Shown piece by piece: positions 1-10,172 of a stretch of DNA of 64,000 nucleotides. Where the stretch lies: positions 24,138,538 to 24,202,537 of the forward strand of contig NC_053150.1 of assembly GCF_016808335.1 (NCBI RefSeq), read 5' to 3'. The stretch's first letter is position 1. The number at the start of each line of letters is the position of its first letter. The DNA is from Panicum virgatum. Lineage: Eukaryota > Streptophyta > Magnoliopsida > Poales > Poaceae. The position numbers and the translations under genes were made by a program. The notes beneath the pieces are model-generated. The model saw only the letters and a program-made list of their open reading frames with translations. It was not told where the DNA came from and searched no databases.

Positions 1-1740
1 CTAATAAACAGTACAACAATACATAAAACAACACACTAAACTAGTCTAAAACTATTCTACGCGTTACAACGATCGCGTGGACATAAAGAACGCCCAAACG
101 GAGTTAAAACGCGTAATCTAGGCTAAAAACAAGGTTCAGGGGCTTATTTGTAATAAAAACAGGGTTCCAGGGACTTTTCTGCTAAAACCGAGGGCCTAAA
201 CATAATTAAACCTTAGTTTCAGGGGCTAACGCGCAAAACCGGCGGCCTTGGACGGCGGGTTTGATTTCTAGAAAGCTTAGGGGGTTCTGTGCAAAGTTTT
301 GGGCCGATCTGTAAATATTTTTGAACTAGCAAGGAGCGCGGGTTGATTCTAAAGAAACGGAGGGGCTCTTTTGAAAATTCGCGGGCGCTGACCGTAACTT
401 TTCTTTTTGACTTCGGGCGGGCTTGACTCAGGCCGTTGGATCTTGATCCTGTGGCCAGGGACAAGAGGGCGCGCGGCCGGCGGCGGAACACCGCCGGAGC
501 AGAGCTCCGCGGCGGCGCTCGGCCGGAGCTGGCCGTTCGGCCGCTACAGGGGCCCGTTTGGGTCGCGATCTGGTGCAAAAGGATGAGGGAAACACGTGTG
601 ATCTACTGGGACCTCGTGCGTGGGCCGGGATGGCCGGAGCGTGGGGCTCGGCGGTGGAGACGGCGCTGCGGCGACGGGCTCGCCGGAGTCGGTCGTTCCC
701 GCCGTGCCAGGGATAAAATTCGAAGCGCTAAACGATTGGAGGCAAGATTGGAGCACGGGGAGGCTCACCAGAAACTCGGGACGGCGGATTCGTGATGCAG
801 GGTCGGCGCGACGTTGGTCGGCGGCGTGGGTCAGGGTGGAGCTCGCGGACAGGGCGGCGCGGTGGTCTTCCGGGCTTCGGGATCCTGCGGTTCGGCTCGT
901 GGGACTCCTGCAAAGTTGGGGCAGGGGTCAACGCGGGTCGAACGGCGCCGGCGGCGAGAAATTGAGCGGGCGGGGGAAAACTCACCGAGAGAGGTCCGGC
1001 GAAATCCCGGCGCTGCAGGGATCTAGGACGAGTGTGGAGGCTCCAGGGAGCTTCACGGCGTTGAGGCAAAGCCTCTGCGTGGCTCCGGTGGGGTTGGGGT
1101 CCGCCGGAGTGGCGTGGCGGCGGCGAATGGAGCTCGGTGGTGGAGCAGAGGCGTGGCGCGGCTAGTTAGGGTTTTGGGGGCGGCGATGGCTTGCGGGATA
1201 GGGAGCAGGGGCCGCGGGGGCGCGTTTTAAACTAGGCGGGCGATCCTGGGCAGGCGTGCCCCAGATGGGAACTCGCCGGGGATCTCGGCGTGATGGGCGC
1301 GCGGTTGCGCGAGGTAGAAGGAGCGTCTGACGCGTGGGCCCGCGTGGCAGCGGGTGGTCGGGCGAGCTCCGCGCGGGCTGAGGCGGAGGAGAGAGAGGAG
1401 AGTTAGCTGGGCCGGGGTGGGCCGGCCGGGTTGGGTTGGGTTGAAGGTTTGGGCCGGACTGGTTTTCTAATTTTCCTTTCTATTTTCTATTTACTCTCTC
1501 AATTCAAAACCTAATCCAAACAAAGTTTGAATTCAAATTTGAATTTGAATCCAAACCACACTCAAATAAAAATTATGCACCAGCATGAATGCAACAACAA
1601 TTTAAACCTATGATAAATTTTAATTAAACAAGGAACCAAAAATTAGATTAAATGCCAACTAAACACAATAAACCTTAGAAAATTAAATAAAGCCAATTAA
1701 TTTATTAATAAATACTGAAATTTAAAATTAGGGTGTTACA
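1..1740 (-). repeat. 3' LTR of element 1 (partial)
   Basis: This matches 8426-10172 almost base for base. The few differences are mostly one-base indels in runs of G, C or A. It ends in GGGTGTTACA, directly followed by the polypurine tract (read on minus). The GC-rich stretch 230-1450 is LTR sequence. The open frames there are not supported as separate genes. Confidence 0.93.
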
Positions 1741-1754
1741 GACCCTACCCCCTT
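1741..1754 (-). other. Polypurine tract of element 1
   Basis: On the minus strand this reads AAGGGGGTAGGGTC and abuts the LTR start TGTAACACCC. That is the expected position of the plus-strand DNA primer of an LTR retrotransposon. Confidence 0.85.
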
Positions 1755-1775
1755 AAAGAAATCTCGTCCCGAGAT

Positions 1776-4700
1776 TTAGCTGGGCTGGCTAGCAAAGAGA
1801 TCTGGATATGTCTTCATCAGCTCATCTTCTCGCTCCCAAGTAGCCTCAGCTTCACTGTGGTGACTCCACTGAACTCTGCACATCTTGATGCGCTTGTTCC
1901 GAGTAACCCTCTCTGATGTCTCCAGAATCTTCACCGGATGCTCAGTATAAGTCAGGTCCTCCTGGACATCTACTCCATCCCGGGGTGCCTGCTCCTCGGG
2001 TACTCGCAAACACCTCTTCAGCTGAGATATATGGAAGACATCATGAATTCCTGAGAGGCTGAGAGGTAACTCCAGGCGATAAGCAACTTCGCCTTTCCGC
2101 TCTAGCACCTTGAATGGCCCCACATACCGAGGTGCTAACTTCCCTTGACATTAAATCTGCGGATTCCTCTCATCGGAGACACCTTCAGATACACATAATC
2201 ACCGACACTGAAAGTCAGGTCTCTCCGTTTGCCATCTGCATAGCTCTTCTGCCTGCTCTGTGCAATCCTCAGATTTTCTCGCACAGCCTGAACCATCTGC
2301 TCTGCATCATCTATGATCTCAGGACCCAAAGAGCTGCTTCTCACCCGATCTGATCCCAATAGAGAGGAGTCCTGCACTTTCTGCCATACAATGCCTCAAA
2401 TGGTGACTTCTTCAGACTGGCCTGATAGCTGTTGTTATATGAAAACTCAGCAAATGACAGGCACTTATCCCAACTAGTACCATACTGAATAGCACAAGCT
2501 CTCAGCATATCCTCCAACACTTGGTTGGTTCTCTCTGTCTGTCCATCTGTCTGAGGGTGATAAGCCGTACTGAATCGCAGCTTCGTATCCAACGAGTCAT
2601 GAAGCTGCTCCCAGAACCGAGAAGTGAACTGAGACCCTCTGTCAGATATGATCTTCTTGGGCACACCATGCAAGCAGACAATCCGAGAGATGTACAACTC
2701 TGCTAGTCTAGCACCGGAGTAAGTAGTGTTCACTGGAATGAAGTGAGCAACCTTCGTCAGACGATCCACTACTACCCAGATGGAGTTGTACCCTTTTTGA
2801 GTACGAGGCAATCCAACAATGAAGTCCATCGTGATTTCCTCCCATTTCCACTCTGGAATCTTCAAAGGCTGTAACAGACCTGCTGGCCTCTGATGCTCAG
2901 CCTTGACACGCTGACAGGTGTCACAAATAGCCACGTACTCTGCCACTGAACGCTTCATCCCATACCACCAGAAACGTTCCTTCAGATCATAATACATCTT
3001 TGTGCTGCCCGGATGAATAGAATAAGCTGTATCATGGGCCTCACTCAGAATCAACTTCCGAAGATCATGCACATCAGGCACGCAGATCCGGTTCTTGTAC
3101 CACAAGGTACCCTGATCATCCTCTCTGAAATGAGGAGCCTTGCCCTTCTTGAGCAACTCACGAATCTCCTGCAGCTTCTCATCATCTTTCTGATGCTGCC
3201 TGATCTCTGACTCTAGAGTCGGTACTGCCTCGAATGCTGCACTCGAAGTATGATGCAAGAAGCCCAGACTCAACTGCTCGAACTCCTCGCATAACTCTGG
3301 AGACATCTGGAAAGCAACAGCCATGTTGACATAACTCCTTCTGCTCAAAGCATCTGCTACAACATTGGCCTTGCCCGGATGGTAGTGAATCTCCAGATCA
3401 TAATCCTTGACCAACTCTAGCCATCTTCTCTGCCGCATATTCAGCTCATTCTGCGTGAAAATATACTTGAGGCTCTTGTGATCAGTGTAGATATCACATC
3501 GCTGCCCATACAAGTAATGCCTCCAAATCTTCAGAGCATGCACAACTGCGGCTAACTCAAGATCATGAGTAGGATAATTCAGCTCATGCCGGCGTAACTG
3601 CCGTGAAGCATAAGCAATCACTCTGCCCTCCTGCATCAGAACACACCCAAGACCATCCTTCGAAGCATCACAATATACCGTGAACCTCTTCGTCTGGTCT
3701 GGCAGAGTCAGGACTGGCGCCGTAGTCAACCTTTTCTTCAACTCATCGAAGGCCATCTGACGCTCATCAGTCCATACAAAAGCCACATTCTTCTCTAGCA
3801 AAGAAGTCAAAGGCTTTGCGATCTTGGAGAAATTCTCAATGAACCTCCGATAATATCCAGCTAAGCCCAAGAAAGATCTGACTTCCTTCACTGTCTGCGG
3901 TGTCTCCCACTCGAGCACATCCTTCACCTTGCTCGGATCAACAGCAATGCCTCCCTGAGAGATAACATGACCGAGGAATGGAACCTCGTCAATCCAGAAC
4001 TCGCACTTGCTGAACTTGGCATACAGCTGATGCTCTCTCAATCTCTGCAACACGAGTCTCAGATGCTCCTCATGCTCTTCTTCTGTCTTAGAGAAGATCA
4101 GAATATCATCAATGAAAATCACCACGAAGACATCCAGATAATCCATGAAGACCATGTTCATCAGATGCATGAAGAAAGCCGGGGCATTAGTCAAGCCGAA
4201 GGACATGACTGTATACTCATATAGCCCGTACTTGCAGGTGAATGCCGTCTTCGGAATATCCCCAGGACGGATCCTCAGCTGAAAATAACCCGAACGAAGA
4301 TCAATCTTCGAGAATATACGAGCACCTCGAAGCAAATCGAAGAGATCCTCAATACGGGGCAGTGGATGCTTGTTCTTGATAGTAACTGCATTCAGCTCCC
4401 GATAATCCACACACATCCTCTTCGAGCCATCCTTCTTATCTACTAACAGCAACGGAAAAGCCCAAGGAGAGAAGCTGCGACGGATATAGCCCTTGGCTAG
4501 CAACTCATCAATAGTCTTCTTAACTTCTTCATGCTCTATAGGCGCCATACGGTAGGGCCGCTTTGCAATAGGAGCTGTGCCAGGCAAGAGATCAATACAA
4601 AACTCAATGGCGCGTTCAGGCGGCATACCTGGCAGATCATCCGGAAAGACATCCGGGAATTCAGACACCACGCGAATACCGTCCGTGGGTCTAGCCTCCA

Positions 4701-6335
4701 TCTGATGAAGAAATCCAGAAGGCTCTACTGCACTGATAACAACCTCTTGGCCACTGGAAGCTGATAACAAGACTGTCCTCTGAGCACAATCTATACGAAC
4801 TCCCCATTTGGCCAGAGTCTCCATTCCCAGAATGACATCAATACCCTTGGTGTCTAGCACCATCAGATCAGTACAGAACTCTACTCCCCTCAAAGAAATA
4901 CTGACTCTCGGGCAGTAAGTGTGAGACCTCAACTGTCCTCCCGGTGAAGATACTAACAGGCACCTCTTTAATGTGCTAGTATGAATACCATGATGCTCGA
5001 CAAAAGACTGAGTAATGAAGGAATGCGTAGCACCAGTATCAAAAAGCACTGTAGCTGGATATGAATTAACCATGAACGTACCAATAACCACGTTGGGAGC
5101 CTCGGCCGCTGACTCGGCCGTCACGTGGTTCACCCTGCCCTGTGCTGGCGCCCTGGGCTGAGCTGGGCGCCCCTGCTGTCCCGCCTGCGCCTTCCGGGGG
5201 CAAGCGTTGGCGTAGTGCCCCGGCTGGCCGCAGTGAAAGCAGGTGCGAGGAGGTCCCTGAGCCTGCTGTCCGGTAGGAGCTGCCGGACGTGGAGCCTGCG
5301 GTGCTGGTGGAGCACGAGCCGGAGGTGCCGGTAACCTCGGGCCCTGACCTGCCTGCTGCTGTCGAGGCGGGTACTGCTGCGGTGGCCTCTGCTGGTACTG
5401 CTGAGGAGGCCGGTACTGCTGCTGGTACGGCTGAGGCTGCTGGAGTCGTGGACGAGTGTTGCTGCCGGAAGCAACGGGGACAACCTTCCTCTTCTTGTCC
5501 TCCATCTCCAGGTGCTTACGCTCAGTGTTGAGCGCACTGTCAACCAGATGGTTGAAGTCGTCGAAGCGGAGGTTGAGCAGCGCGTACTGGAGGTAGTCCT
5601 CAAGACCCTCCATGAAGTGCTCCTGCTTCTTGCGGTCATCCGCAACCTCGGCAGGGGCGTAGCGTGCCAGCTGAAGAAAACGATCACGATACTCCGTGAC
5701 CGACATAGTCCCCTGAATTCACAAAGACAGATAGATATCGGAAAATTAACTCAAGATTCATAAGGATAGAACAAGGGGCATTAGCTCAAAAGGAACCGCT
5801 GAATGATTATACTTAAGATTACCTGCTTCAGTGCAAGGAACTCCTTCTGCTTCATCTTCATAACGCCCGCGGGGACGTTGTGGCTGCGGAAACGCTCCCT
5901 GAACTGGAGCCAGGTGAGAGCCTCGCGGTCGTGAACTGGGTGGGACTCCCACCAGTCCAAAGCTGCCCCTCGCAGCTGTCCTGCTGCGTACAGAACTCGC
6001 TCACGATCATCGCACTGGGCGATGTCCAGCTGACGCTCCACTGCACGGAGCCAGTCGTCGGCCTGAAGAGGGTCGGACGTGTGAGAGAACGTCGGCGGGT
6101 GACCCCTCAGGAACTCAGCACGCCTGTCGCGAGGCTGCGGCGGTGGAGGAGGCGGAGGCTGAGTGTGAGCGTGCTGGAGAGCCTGAACGGTGTTGTTCAG
6201 GGTAGCCATCATCTGCATCTGGAGCTGGAAGTACTGCTCCGGAGTCAAGGGTGGAGGCATCGGGATCCCAGTACCCTGGTTGTTCTGACCCTGCTGCTGG
6301 CCAGAACCTGAACCGGTGCTCCTGGTGTTCACCAT
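1776..6335 (-). CDS. gag-pol polyprotein of element 1, one intron, two frameshifts near the 3' end
   Basis: The ATG at 6335 follows CAG directly. Exon 1 (6335-5823) encodes the N-terminal gag capsid part ([17 protein letters not shown]). Exon 2 starts at 5712 and continues gag in frame ([17 protein letters not shown]), a CCHC knuckle ([14 protein letters not shown]), protease (FDTGATHSF), RT ([10 protein letters not shown]), RNase H ([10 protein letters not shown]), integrase HHCC and DDE parts ([18 protein letters not shown]) and a chromodomain ([12 protein letters not shown]). The frame breaks near 2350, just after [10 protein letters not shown], and again near 2135, just before GPFKVLE. 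The second break is a one-base change in an A run. All catalytic motifs before these breaks look intact, so this is a young copy. Both breaks hit the integrase C-terminus and could be assembly errors. Confidence 0.88.
5713..5822 (-). other. 110-nt intron inside gag of element 1
   Basis: The donor reads AAGCAG|GTAATC at 5823/5822 and the acceptor GTGAATTCAG|GGGACT at 5713/5712. Exon 1 is 513 nt, exactly 171 codons from the ATG. Removing the intron joins the conserved gag string FLALKQ to GTMSVTEYR without changing frame. Read through, the protein would gain 13 residues and stop at 5781. Element 2 has the same gag site uninterrupted (FLALNQGTRTV). Confidence 0.8.
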
Positions 6336-6889
6336 CTGATTTGAACAAAAGATTTCACGGGTAAGGATATTGCAGGAATAAATTCAGATGGATATGATAA
6401 CTCTTAGCGGAAAAAGACTCAGCCATGATAAAGTGGACAGGATAGAGTTGACTGTTTTACCCCCAACGATCTAACTCATTTTATTAATTAGTTAACTTTA
6501 ACATCTGAGTGATTTTCTTTAAACAAATTTAAACTACTAAGCTATGCAATCATTCAAAAATCCAAATCAAACATGTAGCATAATAACAAGCAGACAATTT
6601 TCACGACTTAGCCGAGTTTAGCAAAAGACTCGACTAACACAACGCGTCGCAGAACGTGCTATCGTATTATTATTAAATAGGTCACCTAGCTAACTCATGG
6701 TGGTCAGATGACTGATTCAGGCCAAAATCTACGAAACTATTCTTCAGAGGGAGAAATCAAGGCAAGACGGGTAAAAAGTCAAAGAAGTCAAGGGGTATAA
6801 TAGTAAAATAATTTCAGCAGGCAAGGATTGGAGAGAAGAAGTCCTAAAACTCGACCAGTTCTATCTAGGCTTCGTCCTACAGTCGATAT
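6336..6889 (-). other. Untranslated leader of element 1
   Basis: AT-rich sequence between the PBS and the gag ATG. It ends in TTCAAATCAG|ATGG, which looks like a 3' splice site abutting the start codon. I see no other coding signal. Confidence 0.7.
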
Positions 6890-6902
6890 GGCTCTGATAC
6901 CA
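6890..6902 (-). other. Primer binding site of element 1 (initiator tRNA-Met type)
   Basis: Minus strand TGGTATCAGAGCC, three bases from the LTR edge at 6906. It matches the usual plant tRNA-iMet 3' end complement. Confidence 0.9.
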
Positions 6903-6905
6903 CTC

Positions 6906-9900
6906 TGTAACACCCGGTTTATAAAAGAACATAAACCGAGCAATCATATACGTGCCAGGATCAAGTCACACGTATATACAACAGAATGAACAGTATATCA
7001 TAGCACATATCACGTAAAAAGATATAATAAAGCGAATACGAATGTTATTTATTACAATAATGACAAAATGTCTGATACAGCGGAAGCGAAGTACAAAATA
7101 CGATAAAGCTCTCTGAAGCTGAAGCAGGGCGCCACAGGGACGTCGACTGGGAGACGAAGCACCTAGAAGTCCTCGTAGTCCTGGTAGCGCTGGACGAACT
7201 CCCTCGAGTCGGCAGGAACTGGGCAGCAGTAGCGTAGCCAAGAGGAAAAAGTAGAGAAGAGGCAAGGGTGAGTACACAACTTGTACTCAACAAGTATAAC
7301 ACAAACTATGAGGCTCTAGGCTGGCTAACTCGACTGCATTAGCTTTTAAGTGTTGGCAAGATTTTATTTAAGCTATTTACTACTAGTTGATGAATTACCA
7401 TTAACCCAGTTACATAGTAATTAATCAAGTTTAAACATGATACTACTGAGAACCAAACCAAGACCAAGCCACCAAGGTAAACCCCGAGAAGCACCTCCCT
7501 CGTCGGAAGGAGATAACTTCACTAATCAAAAGGAGGATCTGGGCCGCTCATAACCGTGAGCACGGCTAGTATACCAGTTTTACACTCTGCAGAGGTTGCA
7601 CATCTTTACCCACAAGTCGTGAGCTACGCCAGTTGTTCATCACACTTCCTTAGGTGAGATGGCCAGCGACTCACTACGAGGCCTTTAAAAAGAATCTCGT
7701 TGGTAAGGCGTAACCGCGAGAGATAGGTCGGCGACGATGGGGCCCACCTCCGGGGGTACAAGCACAGGAGCGCAATCCAAGCACAGACCAAGCCGGAGGA
7801 GCAGGGACCATTGAAGCTTACTACTCTTGCCCCGCAGGTAAGTTACTCCAAACCAAAAAGATCTAATTATTACGCCAAGTCTATCCCATTCTAGCCTTGT
7901 GGTAGCGCTGTTGTCCCAGGTTGTCGCTCTATGAACCGGTCCTTATGGAGAGTGGCCAACCAGGCAGTAAGCACCGTGCTGGCCCCCTAAACCATGTTTC
8001 TAAAAAAAACATCTTTTAACGAGAAGTGAGCCACTCAAGCCACACAGAGTGCCACTCTCAGAATTAAGTTCAAGTAAACCATTAATCAAATTAATTAAAA
8101 GGACCAGAGTGTGTTATAGCGCAGCAACCTAGCACAACTAACCAAAATGCAACCCAAAGGTATATATAAAGGATATAAAGTGGCTAGGAAATCCTTAAAG
8201 GCATACAGTATTAAAATGCAGTATGAAATTGTATTTAAAAGTGATGGGTTGTTCATGTTATACTTGCCTTCCTCGTACTGCTCTGGCTGCTGCTCAAAGT
8301 GCTCAGAAGACGGCTGCTGCTCCGGGTACTGATACTGGGGCTCCTCAGATGGATCAACGTCTACTCACGATCACATGGCCAAAAACAGTTCACAACATAA
8401 ACATACAAGCAAACAAAGGCTAACACTAATAAACAGTACAACAATACATAAAAACAACACACTAAACTAGTCTAAAACTATTCTACGCGTTACAACGATC
8501 GCGTGGACATAAAGAACGCCCAAAACGGAGTTAAAACGCGTAATCTAGGCTAAAAACAAGGTTCAGGGGCTTATTTGTAATAAAAACAGGGTTCCAGGGA
8601 CTTTTCTGCTAAAACCGAGGGCCTAAACATAATTAAACCTTAGTTTCAGGGGCTAACGCGCAAAACCGGCGGCCTTGGACGGCGGGTTTGATTTCTAGAA
8701 AGCTTAGGGGGTTCTGTGCAAAGTTTTGGGCCGATCTGTAAATATTTTTGAACTAGCAAGGAGCGCGGGTTGATTCTAAAGAAACGGAGGGGCTCTTTTG
8801 AAAATTCGCGGGCGCTGACCGGTAACTTTTCTTTTTGACTTCGGGCGGGCTTGACTCAGGCCGTTGGATCTTGATCCTGTGGCCAGGGACAAGAGGGCGC
8901 GCGGCCGGCGGCGGAACACCGCCGGAGCAGAGCTCCGCGGCGGCGCTCGGCCGGAGCTGGCCGTTCGGCCGCTACAGGGGCCCGTTTGGGTCGCGATCTG
9001 GTGCAAAAGGATGAGGGAAACACGTGTGATCTACTGGGACCTCGTGCGTGGGCCGGGGATGGCCGGAGCGTGGGGCTCGGCGGTGGAGACGGCGCTGCGG
9101 CGACGGGCTCGCCGGAGTCGGTCGTTCCCGCCGTGCCAGGGATAAATTCGAAGCGCTAAACGATTGGAGGCAAGATTGGAGCACGGGGAGGCTCACCAGA
9201 AACTCGGGACGGCGGATTCGTGATGCAGGGTCGGCGGCGACGTTGGTCGGCGGCGTGGTCAGGGTGGAGCTCGCGGACAGGGCGGCGCGGTGGTCTTCCG
9301 GGCTTCGGGATCCTGCGGTTCGGCTCGTGGGACTCCTGCAAAGTTGGGGCAGGGGTCAACGCGGGTCGAACGGCGCCGGCGGCGAGAAATTGAGCGGGCG
9401 GGGGAAAACTCACCGGAGAGAGGTCCGGCGAAATCCCGGCGCTGCAGGGATCTAGGACGAGTGTGGAGGCTCCAGGGAGCTTCACGGCGTTGAGGCAAAG
9501 CCTCTGCGTGGCTCCGGTGGGGTTGGGGTCCGCCGGAGTGGCGTGGCGGCGGCGAATGGAGCTCGGTGGTGGAGCAGAGGCGTGGCGCGGCTAGTTAGGG
9601 TTTTGGGGGCGGCGATGGCTTGCGGGATAGGGAGCAGGGGCCGCGGGGGCGCGTTTTAAACTAGGCGGGCGATCCTGGGCAGGCGTGCCCCAGATGGGAA
9701 CTCGCCGGGGATCTCGGCGTGATGGGCGCGGCGGTTGCGCGAGGTAGAAGGAGCGTCTGACGCGTGGGCCCGGCGTGGCAGCGGGTGGTGCGGGCGAGCG
9801 CTCCGCGCGGGCTGAGGCGAGAGAGAGGGAGAGTTAGCTGGGCCGGGGTGGGCCGGCCGGGTTGGGTTGGGTTGAAGGTTTGGGCCGGACTGGGTTTTCT

Positions 9901-10172
9901 AATTTTCCTTTCTATTTTCTATTTACTCTCTCAATTCAAAACCTAATCCAAACAAAGTTTGAATTCAAATTTGAATTTGAATCCAAACCACACTCAAATA
10001 AAAATTATGCACCAGCATGAATGCAACAAAAATTTAAACCTATGATAAATTTTAATTAAACAAGGAACCAAAAATTAGATTAAATGCCAACTAAACACAA
10101 TAAACCTTAGAAAATTAAATAAAGCCAATTAATTTATTAATAAATACTGAAATTTAAAATTAGGGTGTTACA
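6906..10172 (-). repeat. 5' LTR of element 1 (complete, about 3.27 kb)
   Basis: Bounded by TGTAACACCC and GGGTGTTACA. In transcription order (10172 down) it has an AT-rich U3, a GC-rich block (about 9890-8880) and then AT-rich sequence to the PBS. A good donor CCG|GTGAGT lies at 9414/9413 inside the GC-rich block. The LTR also contains the two-exon coding-like region described separately. Confidence 0.92.
7163..8360 (-). other. Putative two-exon small ORF inside the LTR of element 1 (exon A 8360-8268, exon B 7218-7163)
   Basis: Exon A starts after GTAG and reads acidic, Gln-rich sequence (VDPSEEPQYQYPEQQ ... EQYEEG). It ends GAGGAAG|GCAAGT, a textbook GC-AG donor. A 1,049-nt intron ends GCTGCCCAG at 7219. 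Exon B continues in the same phase (PADSREFVQRYQDYEDF) and stops at TAG 7163-7165. No ATG is visible in exon A, so the start would lie in an upstream exon or the frame is not used. The same layout and phase recur in the LTRs at 28626-32449 and 57056-62337. Function unknown. Splicing is inferred. Confidence 0.5.

Larger units (their letters stand above)
1..10172 (-). mobile_element. Tekay-like Ty3/gypsy chromovirus (element 1), left LTR truncated by window edge
   Basis: The order on the minus strand is right LTR (6906-10172), PBS, leader, gag, protease, RT, RNase H, integrase, chromodomain, polypurine tract, left LTR (ends 1740). The two LTR parts are near-identical over about 1.74 kb (1-1740 against 8426-10172). 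The ends TGTAACACCC and GGGTGTTACA are inverted. The LTR of about 3.27 kb, the Met-type PBS, the [13 protein letters not shown] signature and the C-terminal chromodomain fit the Tekay/Del lineage. It inserted into the integrase gene of element 2, whose ORF stops at the LTR edge right after the HPQT motif. The expected 5-bp target duplicate is GTTTG at 10173-10177; the partner lies off-window. Confidence 0.93.

Noticed and set aside
728..1165. Overlapping open frames on both strands in the LTR of element 1, repeated at 9156-9455
   Set aside because: Same GC-rich LTR block; frames are not kept between the two LTR copies because of one-base indels.
5713..5822. Gag break in element 1 as a programmed frameshift
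   Set aside because: Frame on both sides matches only if exactly 110 nt with GT-AG borders are removed, so an intron fits better.
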